Of a stretch of 64,000 bases of DNA, positions 35,349 to 42,696 are shown piece after piece; position 1 is the first letter of the stretch, and each line of letters begins with the position of its first letter. The position numbers and the translations under genes are program-made. The notes under the pieces are model-generated. The model was not told the origin of the DNA and ran no database searches. It saw only the letters and a program-made list of their open reading frames with translations. This DNA is from Novosphingobium sp049354825 (GTDB taxonomy: Bacteria; Pseudomonadota; Alphaproteobacteria; Sphingomonadales; Sphingomonadaceae). The stretch is from NCBI RefSeq assembly GCF_049354825.1, contig NZ_CP186480.1:744001-808000 (forward strand). Direction: 5' to 3'.

Positions 35349-35823
35349 TCAGGCGGCGGCGCTGTCGTTCGCTTCACCCGCGGGCTGCACGACCGATAAG
35401 GTCTTCTGCGTGCCGACCGGGATGGTCTTGGGCTTCATAGCCTCCGGCACTTCGCGCACCAGGTCGATGACCAGCAAGCCATCCTCCAGGTTGGCGGCGT
35501 CGACCCGGACATAATCGGCCAGTTCGAAGCGGCGCTCGAACCCGCGCTGGGCGATGCCGACGTGCAGGTATTGTCCGGCCGAGCCGTCGTCCGCCTTCTT
35601 GCCCGTGACCACCAGCAGGTTCTGCTGCGCGGTGATCTCGATATCGGCAGGCTTGAAACCGGCGACGGCCAGGGTGATGCGATAGGCATCCTCACCGCGG
35701 CGCTCGATATTGAAGGGGGGGGTAATTGTCGCCGGCGTTGACGCGGCTGTTTTCCAGCAGGTCGAACAAGCGGTCGAAACCGACCATCGTGCGGCGATAG
35801 GGGGTAAAATCAACTCGATTCAT
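35349..35823 (-). pseudogene. Small heat-shock protein (Hsp20/IbpA family), frameshifted
   Basis: ATP-independent holdase for unfolding proteins. The start ATG at 35823 is preceded by AGAGGA and opens MNRVDFTPYRRTMVGFDRLF, the N-terminus of class A sHsps. The frame breaks at an 8-C run (G8 at 35715-35722 on the plus strand); with seven C the sequence would read NYPP then FNIERRGEDAYRITLA into the alpha-crystallin domain. The rest is intact, including the C-terminal I-x-V motif (PKTIPVG). As written, translation stops soon after the tract; the total would be about 157 residues when corrected. Either a homopolymer sequencing error, a real mutation or phase-variable slippage could explain it. 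Promoter and thermometer are intact, which favours an error or a recent event. Confidence 0.88.
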
Positions 35824-35914
35824 CGTGCAATCCTCTTTCTGAGCGATCAAACGGTTGGCGGGAACCCGGTGGCCGGCGTTCCCGTGCGGCGCGCCCTTGC
35901 GGGCCACGACACGA
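35824..35914 (-). promoter_or_regulatory. ROSE-type RNA thermometer in the hsp20 5' UTR
   Basis: The leader folds (by eye) into consecutive hairpins: GCCC-GCAA-GGGC (35893-35904), GGGAAC/GTTCCC (35860-35883), and a terminal hairpin at 35829-35848 in which GAUCGCUC pairs with GAGGAUU around an AGAAA loop, leaving one G bulged. That G sits in UCGCU opposite the Shine-Dalgarno AGGA, exactly the conserved U-Y-G-C-U element of ROSE thermometers. Heating would melt it and free the ribosome site. Confidence 0.82.
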
Positions 35915-35922
35915 AGCCACAG

Positions 35923-35948
35923 ATATGGTAGCGCGGCGCGGTTTCAAG
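35923..35948 (-). promoter_or_regulatory. Sigma-32 (RpoH)-type promoter of hsp20
   Basis: On the minus strand CTTGAAA (35942-35948) and CCATAT (35923-35928) are 13 bases apart, matching the heat-shock consensus CTTGAAA...CCATNT. It lies about 100-125 bases before the hsp20 ATG, giving a leader of roughly 90 bases that would contain the ROSE element. Confidence 0.75.
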
Positions 35949-35979
35949 GGGCCGCCAGGCCAACCAGGAGTGTTCCGCG

Positions 35980-36243
35980 ATGTCAGCGCCGAAGGTCGAG
36001 ATCTACACCAAGTGGGGCTGCCCCTACTGCGTTCGCGCCAAGGCGCTGCTCGACCGCAAGGGCGTTGCCTACGAGGAGTACGACATTACCATGGGAGGGC
36101 CCAAGCGCGCCGAGATGGTCAGCCGCGTCCCCGGCGCCGTCACCGTCCCGCAAGTGCTGGTAAACGACCGGGCACTGGGCGGCTGCGACGATCTTTTCGC
36201 GCTCGACGCCCGCGGCAAGCTGGACGAACTGCTCGCCGCGTGA
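35980..36243 (+). CDS. grxC: Glutaredoxin 3
   Basis: Glutathione-dependent dithiol oxidoreductase. 87 residues, family length, with the active site C14-P-Y-C17 in KWGCPYCVRA, the cis-Pro segment TVPQVLVND and the GSH-binding GGCDDLFAL. It is divergent from hsp20 and overlaps the hydrolase gene by four bases (GTGA). The order grxC-nitrilase-DUF1178 is recurrent in alphaproteobacteria. Confidence 0.97.
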   Translation: MSAPKVEIYTKWGCPYCVRAKALLDRKGVAYEEYDITMGGPKRAEMVSRVPGAVTVPQVLVNDRALGGCDDLFALDARGKLDELLAA

Positions 36244-37058
36244 GCACCCCGATCGCCGTCCTGCAGACGACCACCGGTATCGAGCCGGCGGCCAACGCGG
36301 CCGCATTGCGCCGTGCGGTGCAAGAAGCCGGCGCCGGCGGCGCAGCGATGCTGTTCACCCCCGAGATGTCCGGCCTGCTCGACCGCGACCGCGCACGCGC
36401 CGCGCCGCATATCGTGGCCGAATCCAATGATCCCACGCTGGCCGCAGTCCGTGCGGCGGCTGCCGAGGCGAAGATCTGGGTCGCGCTCGGCAGTCTGGCG
36501 ATCCGCCGCCCCGACGGGCGCTATGCGAACCGCAGCTTCGTGATTGATGAGGTCGGCGCGATTGCCGCCCGTTATGACAAGATTCACATGTTCGACGTCG
36601 ACCTGGCGAGCGGGGAATCGTGGCGGGAAAGCGCCGCTTACGTGCCGGGGAATGAGATCGCCGTGGTGGCGGACACCCCTGTCGGCCGCCTTGGGCTGAG
36701 CGTCTGCTACGACCTGCGCTTTCCCGCCTTGTTCGAGGCGCTCGGGCAAGCGCGCTGCGACGTAATTGCGGTTCCCGCCTCGTTCACCGTGCCCACCGGC
36801 CGGGCCCACTGGCACGTTCTGCAGCGCGCCCGCGCGATCGAGGCGACCGCCTACGTCGTCGCCGCCGCGCAGTCCGGCGAGCACGCCGACGGCCGCCGGA
36901 CATTCGGCCACAGCCTGGTCGTCGATCCTTGGGGTGATGTGGCGCTCGACATGGGGGAGGGCGCGGCGCTGGCTTTTGCGGCGATCGACCTGGCGCGCAT
37001 CGGGGAGGTTCGCGCACAAGTACCCAGCCTCGCCAACAAGCGGCCCATCGGGGTATGA
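36240..37058 (+). CDS. Carbon-nitrogen hydrolase (nitrilase superfamily, Nit1/Nit2-like)
   Basis: 272 residues starting with GTG that overlaps the grxC stop. The catalytic Glu-Lys-Cys triad is visible: E42 in FTPEMSG, K114 in YDKIHMFDV, C156 in LSVCYDLRFP. The DVDLASGESWRES segment and the IATYDKIHLFD-like region are typical of the Nit1/Nit2 branch, which hydrolyses deaminated glutathione or omega-amides. Linkage to glutaredoxin makes a deaminated-glutathione amidase plausible, but substrate is inferred only. A frame extending upstream through grxC is not coding. Confidence 0.93.
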   Translation: MSTPIAVLQTTTGIEPAANAAALRRAVQEAGAGGAAMLFTPEMSGLLDRDRARAAPHIVAESNDPTLAAVRAAAAEAKIWVALGSLAIRRPDGRYANRSFVIDEVGAIAARYDKIHMFDVDLASGESWRESAAYVPGNEIAVVADTPVGRLGLSVCYDLRFPALFEALGQARCDVIAVPASFTVPTGRAHWHVLQRARAIEATAYVVAAAQSGEHADGRRTFGHSLVVDPWGDVALDMGEGAALAFAAIDLARIGEVRAQVPSLANKRPIGV

Positions 37059-37510
37059 TCGTGTTCGATCTCGAGTGCCGGGACGGCCTTCACCGCTTCG
37101 AAGGTTGGTTTGCCAGTTCTGCCGACTTTGCATCGCAAAGCGAGGGCGACCTCATCGTCTGCCCGGTCTGCGGCTCAACCCAGGTCGCCAAGGCACCGAT
37201 GGCACCGGCCGTCGGCCGCAAGGGCAACAAGGCTGTGACTGCGGCTGCCAAGGCGGCGGTCAGTGCCGCGGCGGGTCCGCGCGCAGAGGAGATTCGCGCG
37301 CTTGCCGCGATGCAGGCCTCGGTTCTGAAGGGCTCGCGTTGGGTCGGCGGCGACTTCGCCGATGTCAGCCGCGCCATGCACTACGGCGAACGCGAGGCCG
37401 AAGTCGTGCACGGCGAAGCCACGCCCCGCGAAGCGCGCGACCTGTTGGAAGAGGGCGTGACGGTCATGCCCCTGCCGTTTCCGGTCGCGCCGCCCGACAA
37501 GGTCAACTGA
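37055..37510 (+). CDS. DUF1178 family protein
   Basis: A 151-residue protein of the DUF1178/COG5319 family. The N-terminal MIVFDLECRDGLHRFEGWF followed by IVCPVCGSTQVAKAPMAP looks like a small metal-binding ribbon (only one CxxC visible), with a helical middle and the C-terminal EREAEVVHGEATPREARDLL segment and PLPFPV end. Function is unknown. It overlaps the hydrolase gene by four bases. Confidence 0.92.
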   Translation: MIVFDLECRDGLHRFEGWFASSADFASQSEGDLIVCPVCGSTQVAKAPMAPAVGRKGNKAVTAAAKAAVSAAAGPRAEEIRALAAMQASVLKGSRWVGGDFADVSRAMHYGEREAEVVHGEATPREARDLLEEGVTVMPLPFPVAPPDKVN

Positions 37511-37549
37511 TTGCGCAAGGCCTGGCCTGGCGCTAGACGCAGCCGCGGC

Positions 37550-37626
37550 GCGCCCGTAGCTCAGCCGGATAGAGCATCAGATTCCTAATCTGGGGGCCGT
37601 GGGTTCGAATCCCGCCGGGCGCACCA
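37550..37626 (+). tRNA. tRNA-Arg (anticodon CCT)
   Basis: Complete 77-nt cloverleaf with encoded CCA: acceptor stem GCGCCCG/CGGGCGC, D arm around AGCTCAGCCGGATAGAGC, anticodon stem TCAGA/TCTGG with loop TTCCTAA (CCT at 37584-37586), and T arm with GTTCGAATC. It reads AGG codons. The hppD stop lies only four bases downstream on the other strand; no integrase or att duplication is seen nearby. Confidence 0.97.
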
Positions 37627-37630
37627 ATCT

Positions 37631-38728
37631 TCAGACCTGTTCGTCGACCTGCAGCGCGCCGCGGCGGATCTGATCGGCTTCCATCGATTTGAAGAGCGCG
37701 GTGAAGTTACCTTCGCCAAATCCCTCGTCCTTCTTGCGCTGGATGAACTCGAAGAACACCGGCCCGATCATGGTCTGACTGAAGATTTGCAGCAGCAGAC
37801 GCGGATCACCATCCTCGGTCGATCCGTCGAGGAGGATGCCGCGGGTCTGGAGCTGATCGACCGGCTCGCCGTGGCCGGGCAGGCGGTCCTCGAGCATCTC
37901 GTAATACGTCGCCGGCGGGGCGGGCGCGAACGGCGTTCCGGTTCGCTTCAACCGATCCCAGACCGCCAGCAGGTCGTCGCAGGCAAAGGCGATGTGCTGA
38001 ATGCCTTCGCCGTTGTAGGCGCGCAGGAACTCCTCGATCTGGCCGCCGCCGGCAGCCGCTTCTTCGTTGAGGGGGATGCGGATCTTGCCGTCGGGCGCGG
38101 TCATCGCCTTGCTGGTGAGGCCGGTGTATTCGCCCTTGATATCGAAATAGCGGATCTCGCGGAAACCGGCGATTTTCTCGTAGAATGCCGCCCAGTGCGC
38201 CATCCGCCCGCCATAGACGTTATGCGTCAGGTGATCGATGATCTGCAGGCCGGCCCCCTGCGGATGGCGCTCGGCCCCGTCCTCCCAGATGAAGTCGATG
38301 TCCCAGATGGAAAGCGATTTATCATCGCCGTCGTCATACCGGTCCAGCAGATAGATCACCGATCCCCCGATGCCGCGAAAGCCGGGCAGGCGCAGTTCCA
38401 TCGGACCGGTGCGAACCTCGACCGGCTCGGCCCCGCGGGCCAGCGCCTCGTCATAGGCTTTGGCCGCGTCGCGCACGCGCCAGCCCATGCCGCAGGCGGA
38501 TGGGCCGTGCTCGGCAGCGAACCAGGCGGCCGGGCTGCGCGGTTCGTAATTCGCGACCAGGTTGATCGCACCCTGACGCCACAGCTGCACGTCCTTGCTG
38601 CGGTGGCGTGCGACCAGCGTGAAGCCCATGGCCTGGAACACCGGCTCGAGGACGCCCTTTTCGGGTGCGCAGAACTCGATGAATTCGAAGCCGTCGAGGC
38701 CGAGGGGATTTTCGAAAAGGTCGGGCAT
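37631..38728 (-). CDS. hppD: 4-hydroxyphenylpyruvate dioxygenase
   Basis: Fe(II)-dependent conversion of 4-hydroxyphenylpyruvate to homogentisate in tyrosine catabolism. 365 residues, two vicinal-oxygen-chelate halves. The iron ligands are seen as His in IIDHLTHNVYGGRM, His in GIQHIAFACDDLL and Glu in PVFFEFIQRKKDEG with the conserved GFGEGNFTALF end. No other homogentisate-pathway gene is in the window. Confidence 0.97.
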   Translation of the reverse strand: MPDLFENPLGLDGFEFIEFCAPEKGVLEPVFQAMGFTLVARHRSKDVQLWRQGAINLVANYEPRSPAAWFAAEHGPSACGMGWRVRDAAKAYDEALARGAEPVEVRTGPMELRLPGFRGIGGSVIYLLDRYDDGDDKSLSIWDIDFIWEDGAERHPQGAGLQIIDHLTHNVYGGRMAHWAAFYEKIAGFREIRYFDIKGEYTGLTSKAMTAPDGKIRIPLNEEAAAGGGQIEEFLRAYNGEGIQHIAFACDDLLAVWDRLKRTGTPFAPAPPATYYEMLEDRLPGHGEPVDQLQTRGILLDGSTEDGDPRLLLQIFSQTMIGPVFFEFIQRKKDEGFGEGNFTALFKSMEADQIRRGALQVDEQV

Positions 38729-38747
38729 GAGCGGCTCCGCAAAACTG

Positions 38748-38761
38748 GTTTCACGCGAAAC
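38748..38761. promoter_or_regulatory. 14-bp palindrome upstream of hppD (GTTTC-N4-GAAAC)
   Basis: GTTTC at 38748-38752 and GAAAC at 38757-38761 form a perfect inverted repeat 20-33 bases upstream of the hppD ATG (38728), in the divergent gap with ftsB. The position suits an operator for a dimeric regulator of tyrosine breakdown. The regulator is not identified. Confidence 0.35.
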
Positions 38762-38898
38762 TAAGCGGCCGGGGGCGGAGGGTCAAGGACAGCGCCGGAC
38801 ACCTGGCACCCTTCGCGGTCTTCGTTTTGTCGCAATTTACGCGTGCGGTTCGGAATTAACCCTTGAACCGGGCGCTTAACTGTGATTCTTCAGCACCC

Positions 38899-39201
38899 GT
38901 GAGGGGTGACAGGAAAATCCGGCGTGAACGCCTTGTGCACGGTGCGGCGCTGGCCGCGCTTTTGCTGATGGGCGGGCTTGCCCTCGCGGGACCGAGCGGT
39001 CTTGTCGCGTGGAGCGAAAACAATCGTTTGCTGGTCGAACGCCGCAACGAGGTGAAGCAACTTACCGCCGATCGCGCAGCGCTCAAGAATCGGGTCGCCC
39101 TGCTCGATCCGCGCCATGTCGATCCCGACCTGGCCGGCGAACTGCTGCGCAAGAACCTCAACGTGGTCCATCCCGACGAAATGGTGATGATGGTCCGCTG
39201 A
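38899..39201 (+). CDS. ftsB: Septum formation initiator FtsB/DivIC family protein
   Basis: Divisome coiled-coil membrane protein that bridges FtsQ/FtsL. From GTG 38899 it has 100 residues: short basic start, one helix (LVHGAALAALLLMGGLALAG), a periplasmic coiled coil (NNRLLVERRNEVKQLTADRA) and the family end RVALLDPRHVDPDLAGELL. An in-frame TTG at 38863 is possible. It precedes pdhA, as in most alphaproteobacteria. Confidence 0.85.
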   Translation: MRGDRKIRRERLVHGAALAALLLMGGLALAGPSGLVAWSENNRLLVERRNEVKQLTADRAALKNRVALLDPRHVDPDLAGELLRKNLNVVHPDEMVMMVR

Positions 39202-39317
39202 AGCCGGTTGCCCGCCGGCCGTATACTGCCCGCAACATTTTGTGCGCCGGGGGCCTTTTCCGTAGCGGCCCGATGCCTCTATAGGGCCCACTCCAATCGC
39301 CCAGAAGGGGACCCCGT

Positions 39318-40391
39318 TTGGCCAAGGCCGCAACCATCAAGAACCCGCGCAAGTCCGCTCCTCCCCAAGAGAACTTCGCGCTTCGCAGTCTCGACGACGC
39401 CCACAAGGCCGATCCGGTGCACAAGGCGTCGGACGACGAGCTGCTGCAATTTTATGAACAGATGGTCCTGATCCGCCGCTTTGAAGAGCGCGCGGGCCAG
39501 CTTTACGGGCTGGGTCTGATCGGCGGGTTCTGCCATCTCTACATCGGCCAGGAAGCGGTCGCGGTCGGTCTGCAGTCGGCGCTCGATCCCGCGCGTGACA
39601 GCGTCATCACCGGCTACCGCGATCACGGCCACATGCTGGCCTACGGCATCGACCCCAAGGTGATCATGGCCGAATTGACCGGGCGCCAGGCCGGCATTTC
39701 GAAGGGCAAGGGCGGCTCGATGCACATGTTCAGCGTCGAGCATAAGTTCTATGGCGGACACGGCATCGTCGGCGCGCAGGTCAGCCTGGGCGCGGGCCTG
39801 GCCTTCGCGCACAAGTACCGCGAGGACGGCGGCGTCTGCATGGCGTATTTCGGCGACGGCGCGGCCAACCAGGGGCAGGTCTACGAGGCCTTCAACATGG
39901 CCTCGCTTTGGAAGCTGCCGATCGTCTTCGTGATCGAGAACAATGGTTACGCGATGGGTACCGCGGTCAAGCGGTCGAGCGCGGAGACAGAGTTCTATCG
40001 CCGCGGCACCGCGTTCCGCATTCCGGGTATCGACGTGAACGGGATGGACGTGCTGGAAGTTCGCAGCGCGGCGGAAAAGGCGCTCGACTTCGTGCGCGCC
40101 GGCAATGGACCCGTCTTGATGGAACTGAACACCTACCGTTATCGCGGCCACTCGATGAGCGATCCGGCCAAGTATCGCAGCCGCGAGGAAGTCCAGGAAA
40201 TGCGTGACAAGCACGACCCGATCGAAGGCGCCAAGGCCGAACTTCTGAAGCGCGGGGTTTCGGAAGATGCCATCAAGGACATCGACAAGCGGATCCGCGC
40301 GCAAGTATCCGAAGCGGCCGATTTCGCCGAGAATTCGCCTGAACCGGATGCGCCCGAACTCTACACCGACGTGCTGGTGGAGTCGTACTGA
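39318..40391 (+). CDS. pdhA: Pyruvate dehydrogenase E1 component, alpha subunit
   Basis: With PdhB forms the thiamine-diphosphate-dependent decarboxylase of the pyruvate dehydrogenase complex. 357 residues from TTG 39318, which has AGAAGGGG seven bases upstream. The ThDP motif runs GDGAANQGQVYEAFN to the terminal NN of VIENN. Also GFCHLYIGQEAVAVG, RDHGHMLAYG, and the regulatory-loop region YRYRGHSMSDPAKYR. It shares one base with pdhB. Confidence 0.98.
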   Translation: MAKAATIKNPRKSAPPQENFALRSLDDAHKADPVHKASDDELLQFYEQMVLIRRFEERAGQLYGLGLIGGFCHLYIGQEAVAVGLQSALDPARDSVITGYRDHGHMLAYGIDPKVIMAELTGRQAGISKGKGGSMHMFSVEHKFYGGHGIVGAQVSLGAGLAFAHKYREDGGVCMAYFGDGAANQGQVYEAFNMASLWKLPIVFVIENNGYAMGTAVKRSSAETEFYRRGTAFRIPGIDVNGMDVLEVRSAAEKALDFVRAGNGPVLMELNTYRYRGHSMSDPAKYRSREEVQEMRDKHDPIEGAKAELLKRGVSEDAIKDIDKRIRAQVSEAADFAENSPEPDAPELYTDVLVESY

Positions 40392-41773
40392 TGGCGATTG
40401 ACCTGAAGATGCCGGCGCTGTCTCCGACGATGGAGGAGGGCACGCTTGCCAAGTGGCTGGTCAAGGAAGGCGACACGGTGAAATCCGGCGACATCCTGGC
40501 CGAGATCGAGACCGACAAGGCGACGATGGAGTTCGAAGCGGTCGACGAGGGCACCATCGGCAAGCTCCTGGTGGCCGAGGGTACCGAGAACGTGAAGGTC
40601 GGGACGGTCATCGCCACGATCGCGGGCGAGGGCGAAGACGATGGTCCCGCTGCCGTCCCCACCACCGCCGACCAGGCACCTGCCACGGCCGAACATGCGG
40701 CCGAAAGTGCGCCGCCCGCTGTTGCTGCGCCGTCCGCTGTGCCGGCGCCGAAGCCGCAGGTGTCGGACCCTGTCGTGCCGCACGGCACCAACATGAAGAC
40801 GTCGACCGTGCGCGAAGCCTTGCGCGATGCCATGGCCGAGGAAATGCGCCGCGACGAACGCGTTTTCGTGATGGGCGAGGAAGTGGCGGAGTACCAGGGC
40901 GCCTACAAGGTCACGCAAGGCCTGCTCGAGGAATTCGGGCCCAAGCGCGTGATCGACACGCCGATCACCGAATATGGCTTTGCGGGCATCGGCACTGGCG
41001 CTGCGATGGGCGGACTGCGCCCGATCGTGGAGTTCATGACCTTCAACTTTGCGATGCAAGCGATCGACCACATCATCAATTCGGCTGCCAAGACCAACTA
41101 CATGTCGGGCGGACAGATGCGCTGCCCGGTGGTGTTCCGCGGTCCCAATGGCGCCGCCAGCCGCGTGGGCGCGCAGCACAGCCAGAACTACGGCCCTTGG
41201 TACGCCAGCGTACCCGGACTGGTCGTCATCGCCCCCTACGACGCGTCGGACGCCAAGGGGCTGCTCAAAGCCGCGATCCGCAGCGAGGACCCGGTCGTCT
41301 TCCTGGAAAACGAACTGGTCTACGGCCGCACGTTCGAGCTTCCCGAGCTCGACGATCATGTCCTGCCGATCGGCAAGGCGCGGATCATGCGCGAGGGCAA
41401 GGACGTGACGATCGTATCGTACTCCATTGGGGTCGGCATGGCGCTCGAAGCAGCCGAGACGCTGGCGGGCGAGGGGATCGACGCCGAAGTCATCGACCTG
41501 CGCACGCTGCGCCCGCTTGACCGCGAGGCAGTGCTGACATCGCTTGCCAAGACCAATCGCCTCGTCATCGCCGAGGAGGGCTGGCCGACCTGCTCGATCG
41601 CTTCGGAAATCATGGCGATCTGCATGGAGGACGGCTTCGACCACCTCGACGCGCCGGTCCTGCGCGTCTGTGACGAGGATGTTCCGCTGCCCTATGCGGC
41701 AAACCTGGAAAAGGCTGCGCTGATCGATGCCCCCCGCATCGCCGAGGCGGTCCGCAAGGTGTGCTACCGTTAG
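40391..41773 (+). CDS. pdhB: Pyruvate dehydrogenase E1 component, beta subunit, with lipoyl domain
   Basis: 460 residues. An N-terminal lipoyl domain (about 1-80; lipoyl-Lys43 in ETDKATMEFE) and an Ala/Pro-rich linker (~80-135) precede the transketolase-like E1-beta (EEVAEYQGAYKVTQGLLEEF; GSHSQNYG-like AQHSQNYGPWYA; C-terminal ALIDAPRIAEAVRKVCY). This fusion is a recognised feature of the alphaproteobacterial complex. E2 (pdhC) and E3 (lpd) are not in the window; lipA, which builds the cofactor, is at 53.2 kb. Confidence 0.98.
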   Translation: MAIDLKMPALSPTMEEGTLAKWLVKEGDTVKSGDILAEIETDKATMEFEAVDEGTIGKLLVAEGTENVKVGTVIATIAGEGEDDGPAAVPTTADQAPATAEHAAESAPPAVAAPSAVPAPKPQVSDPVVPHGTNMKTSTVREALRDAMAEEMRRDERVFVMGEEVAEYQGAYKVTQGLLEEFGPKRVIDTPITEYGFAGIGTGAAMGGLRPIVEFMTFNFAMQAIDHIINSAAKTNYMSGGQMRCPVVFRGPNGAASRVGAQHSQNYGPWYASVPGLVVIAPYDASDAKGLLKAAIRSEDPVVFLENELVYGRTFELPELDDHVLPIGKARIMREGKDVTIVSYSIGVGMALEAAETLAGEGIDAEVIDLRTLRPLDREAVLTSLAKTNRLVIAEEGWPTCSIASEIMAICMEDGFDHLDAPVLRVCDEDVPLPYAANLEKAALIDAPRIAEAVRKVCYR

Positions 41774-41782
41774 GGCTGCACG

Positions 41783-42214
41783 TTAACTCGCAGTAACGTA
41801 GAACACCCGCGTCCACGTCATGACCATGGCGTCGATGCGGAGGACTCCCAAGGTATTCGGCGGCGTGTAGTTCAGCACCAGCTGGAACTTCTTCATGCCG
41901 GCGATGTCGCTGGCCGGGTTGGTCACGGCGGCGGAGAAGCGGTCTCCGCTCAGGTTGTACGGCGGCAGCCCGGCGATCGCGTTGGCCTTGGTCTCGATCT
42001 GATCGGCCGTGAGCTTGTCTTCTTTCTGGTACTCGATCATCGTGTACCGCACCGTGTCAGCGGCGACCGAGCGCACCGCGTTGTAGCCGAGCATCTGCAC
42101 GCCGATCTGCAGCACGCCCAGCATCAGACCGAGAATGACAGGCGCCAGCAGCGCAAACTCGATTACCGAAACGCCGGCGGAATCGCGGCGAAGGCGGCCC
42201 CAAACGCTGGTCAC
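41783..42214 (-). CDS. TadE-like pseudopilin
   Basis: 143 residues from GTG 42214, overlapping the previous gene's stop (GTGA). The N-terminus RRDSAGVSVIEFALLAPVIL is a TadE/TadG type, with the Glu five residues into the processed helix, one hydrophobic helix (to ~33) and an extracytoplasmic C-terminal domain. A longer frame upstream is antisense-free overlap with the neighbour and is rejected. It is the third gene of a Tad-type trio. Confidence 0.88.
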   Translation of the reverse strand: MTSVWGRLRRDSAGVSVIEFALLAPVILGLMLGVLQIGVQMLGYNAVRSVAADTVRYTMIEYQKEDKLTADQIETKANAIAGLPPYNLSGDRFSAAVTNPASDIAGMKKFQLVLNYTPPNTLGVLRIDAMVMTWTRVFYVTAS

Positions 42215-42696
42215 TTGATCGCGCTCAGGACCTGCACCATGCGGGTCACGTTGTAATTGATCGGGCCGCCGACGCCGAAGTTGGTCCAGGTCGGCGTGTA
42301 CGTGTCGTTGACGGTAACCTGGACGTAAACCGACACCATCGTCCCGATCGAGCAACTGGCGTAGGACCCGTCGATGTAGTCGTAGAGCGCGGCTTCGGTT
42401 CCGCACCGGTACTTCTTGACGACGGCAAGCTTGTTGGCAGGCAGGCCGAGCGTGTTCGTAAGCACCGTCTTAATCGTTGCCGTGTCCGTAGCCTGACCCT
42501 GTGAAGAGGCGAGCACGATCGATTCCATGTCGCCGGCGCCGTTCTGCAACTCGTGCTGGCGCGCGACCATGCGGCTGATATCGAAGCTGCCCAAGGCCAT
42601 CAGGGCCAGCACTGGAGCAACGATCGCGGTTTCGATCACGGTCGTGCCGGTGCTGTCGCGGACGAGCCGACCCAGATGCTTTGCAAGCCGGATCAC
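42211..42696 (-). CDS. TadE-like pseudopilin
   Basis: 161 residues from GTG 42696, again with a GTGA overlap. The N-terminal DSTGTTVIETAIVAPVLALM has the TadE-type cleavage and Glu region; a single helix is followed by a periplasmic domain containing two Cys (KKYRCGTEAAL; YASCSIGTMV) that could pair. Sister of the following gene. Likely a minor pilin or surface-assembly component processed by a prepilin peptidase that is not in this window. Confidence 0.88.
   Translation of the reverse strand: MIRLAKHLGRLVRDSTGTTVIETAIVAPVLALMALGSFDISRMVARQHELQNGAGDMESIVLASSQGQATDTATIKTVLTNTLGLPANKLAVVKKYRCGTEAALYDYIDGSYASCSIGTMVSVYVQVTVNDTYTPTWTNFGVGGPINYNVTRMVQVLSAIK

Noticed and set aside
35224..35514. 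A 96-codon plus-strand open frame in the pyrG-hsp20 gap
   Set aside because: No ribosome-binding site or motif, and most of it is antisense to the hsp20 terminator and 3' end.
37550..37626. tRNA-Arg as an integration site for a genomic island
   Set aside because: No integrase, direct repeat of the tRNA 3' end or atypical composition follows; hppD begins four bases downstream.
39202..39317. Promoter or small gene in the ftsB-pdhA gap
   Set aside because: 116 bases with no good -35/-10 pair and no supported frame; pdhA has a good ribosome-binding site only.
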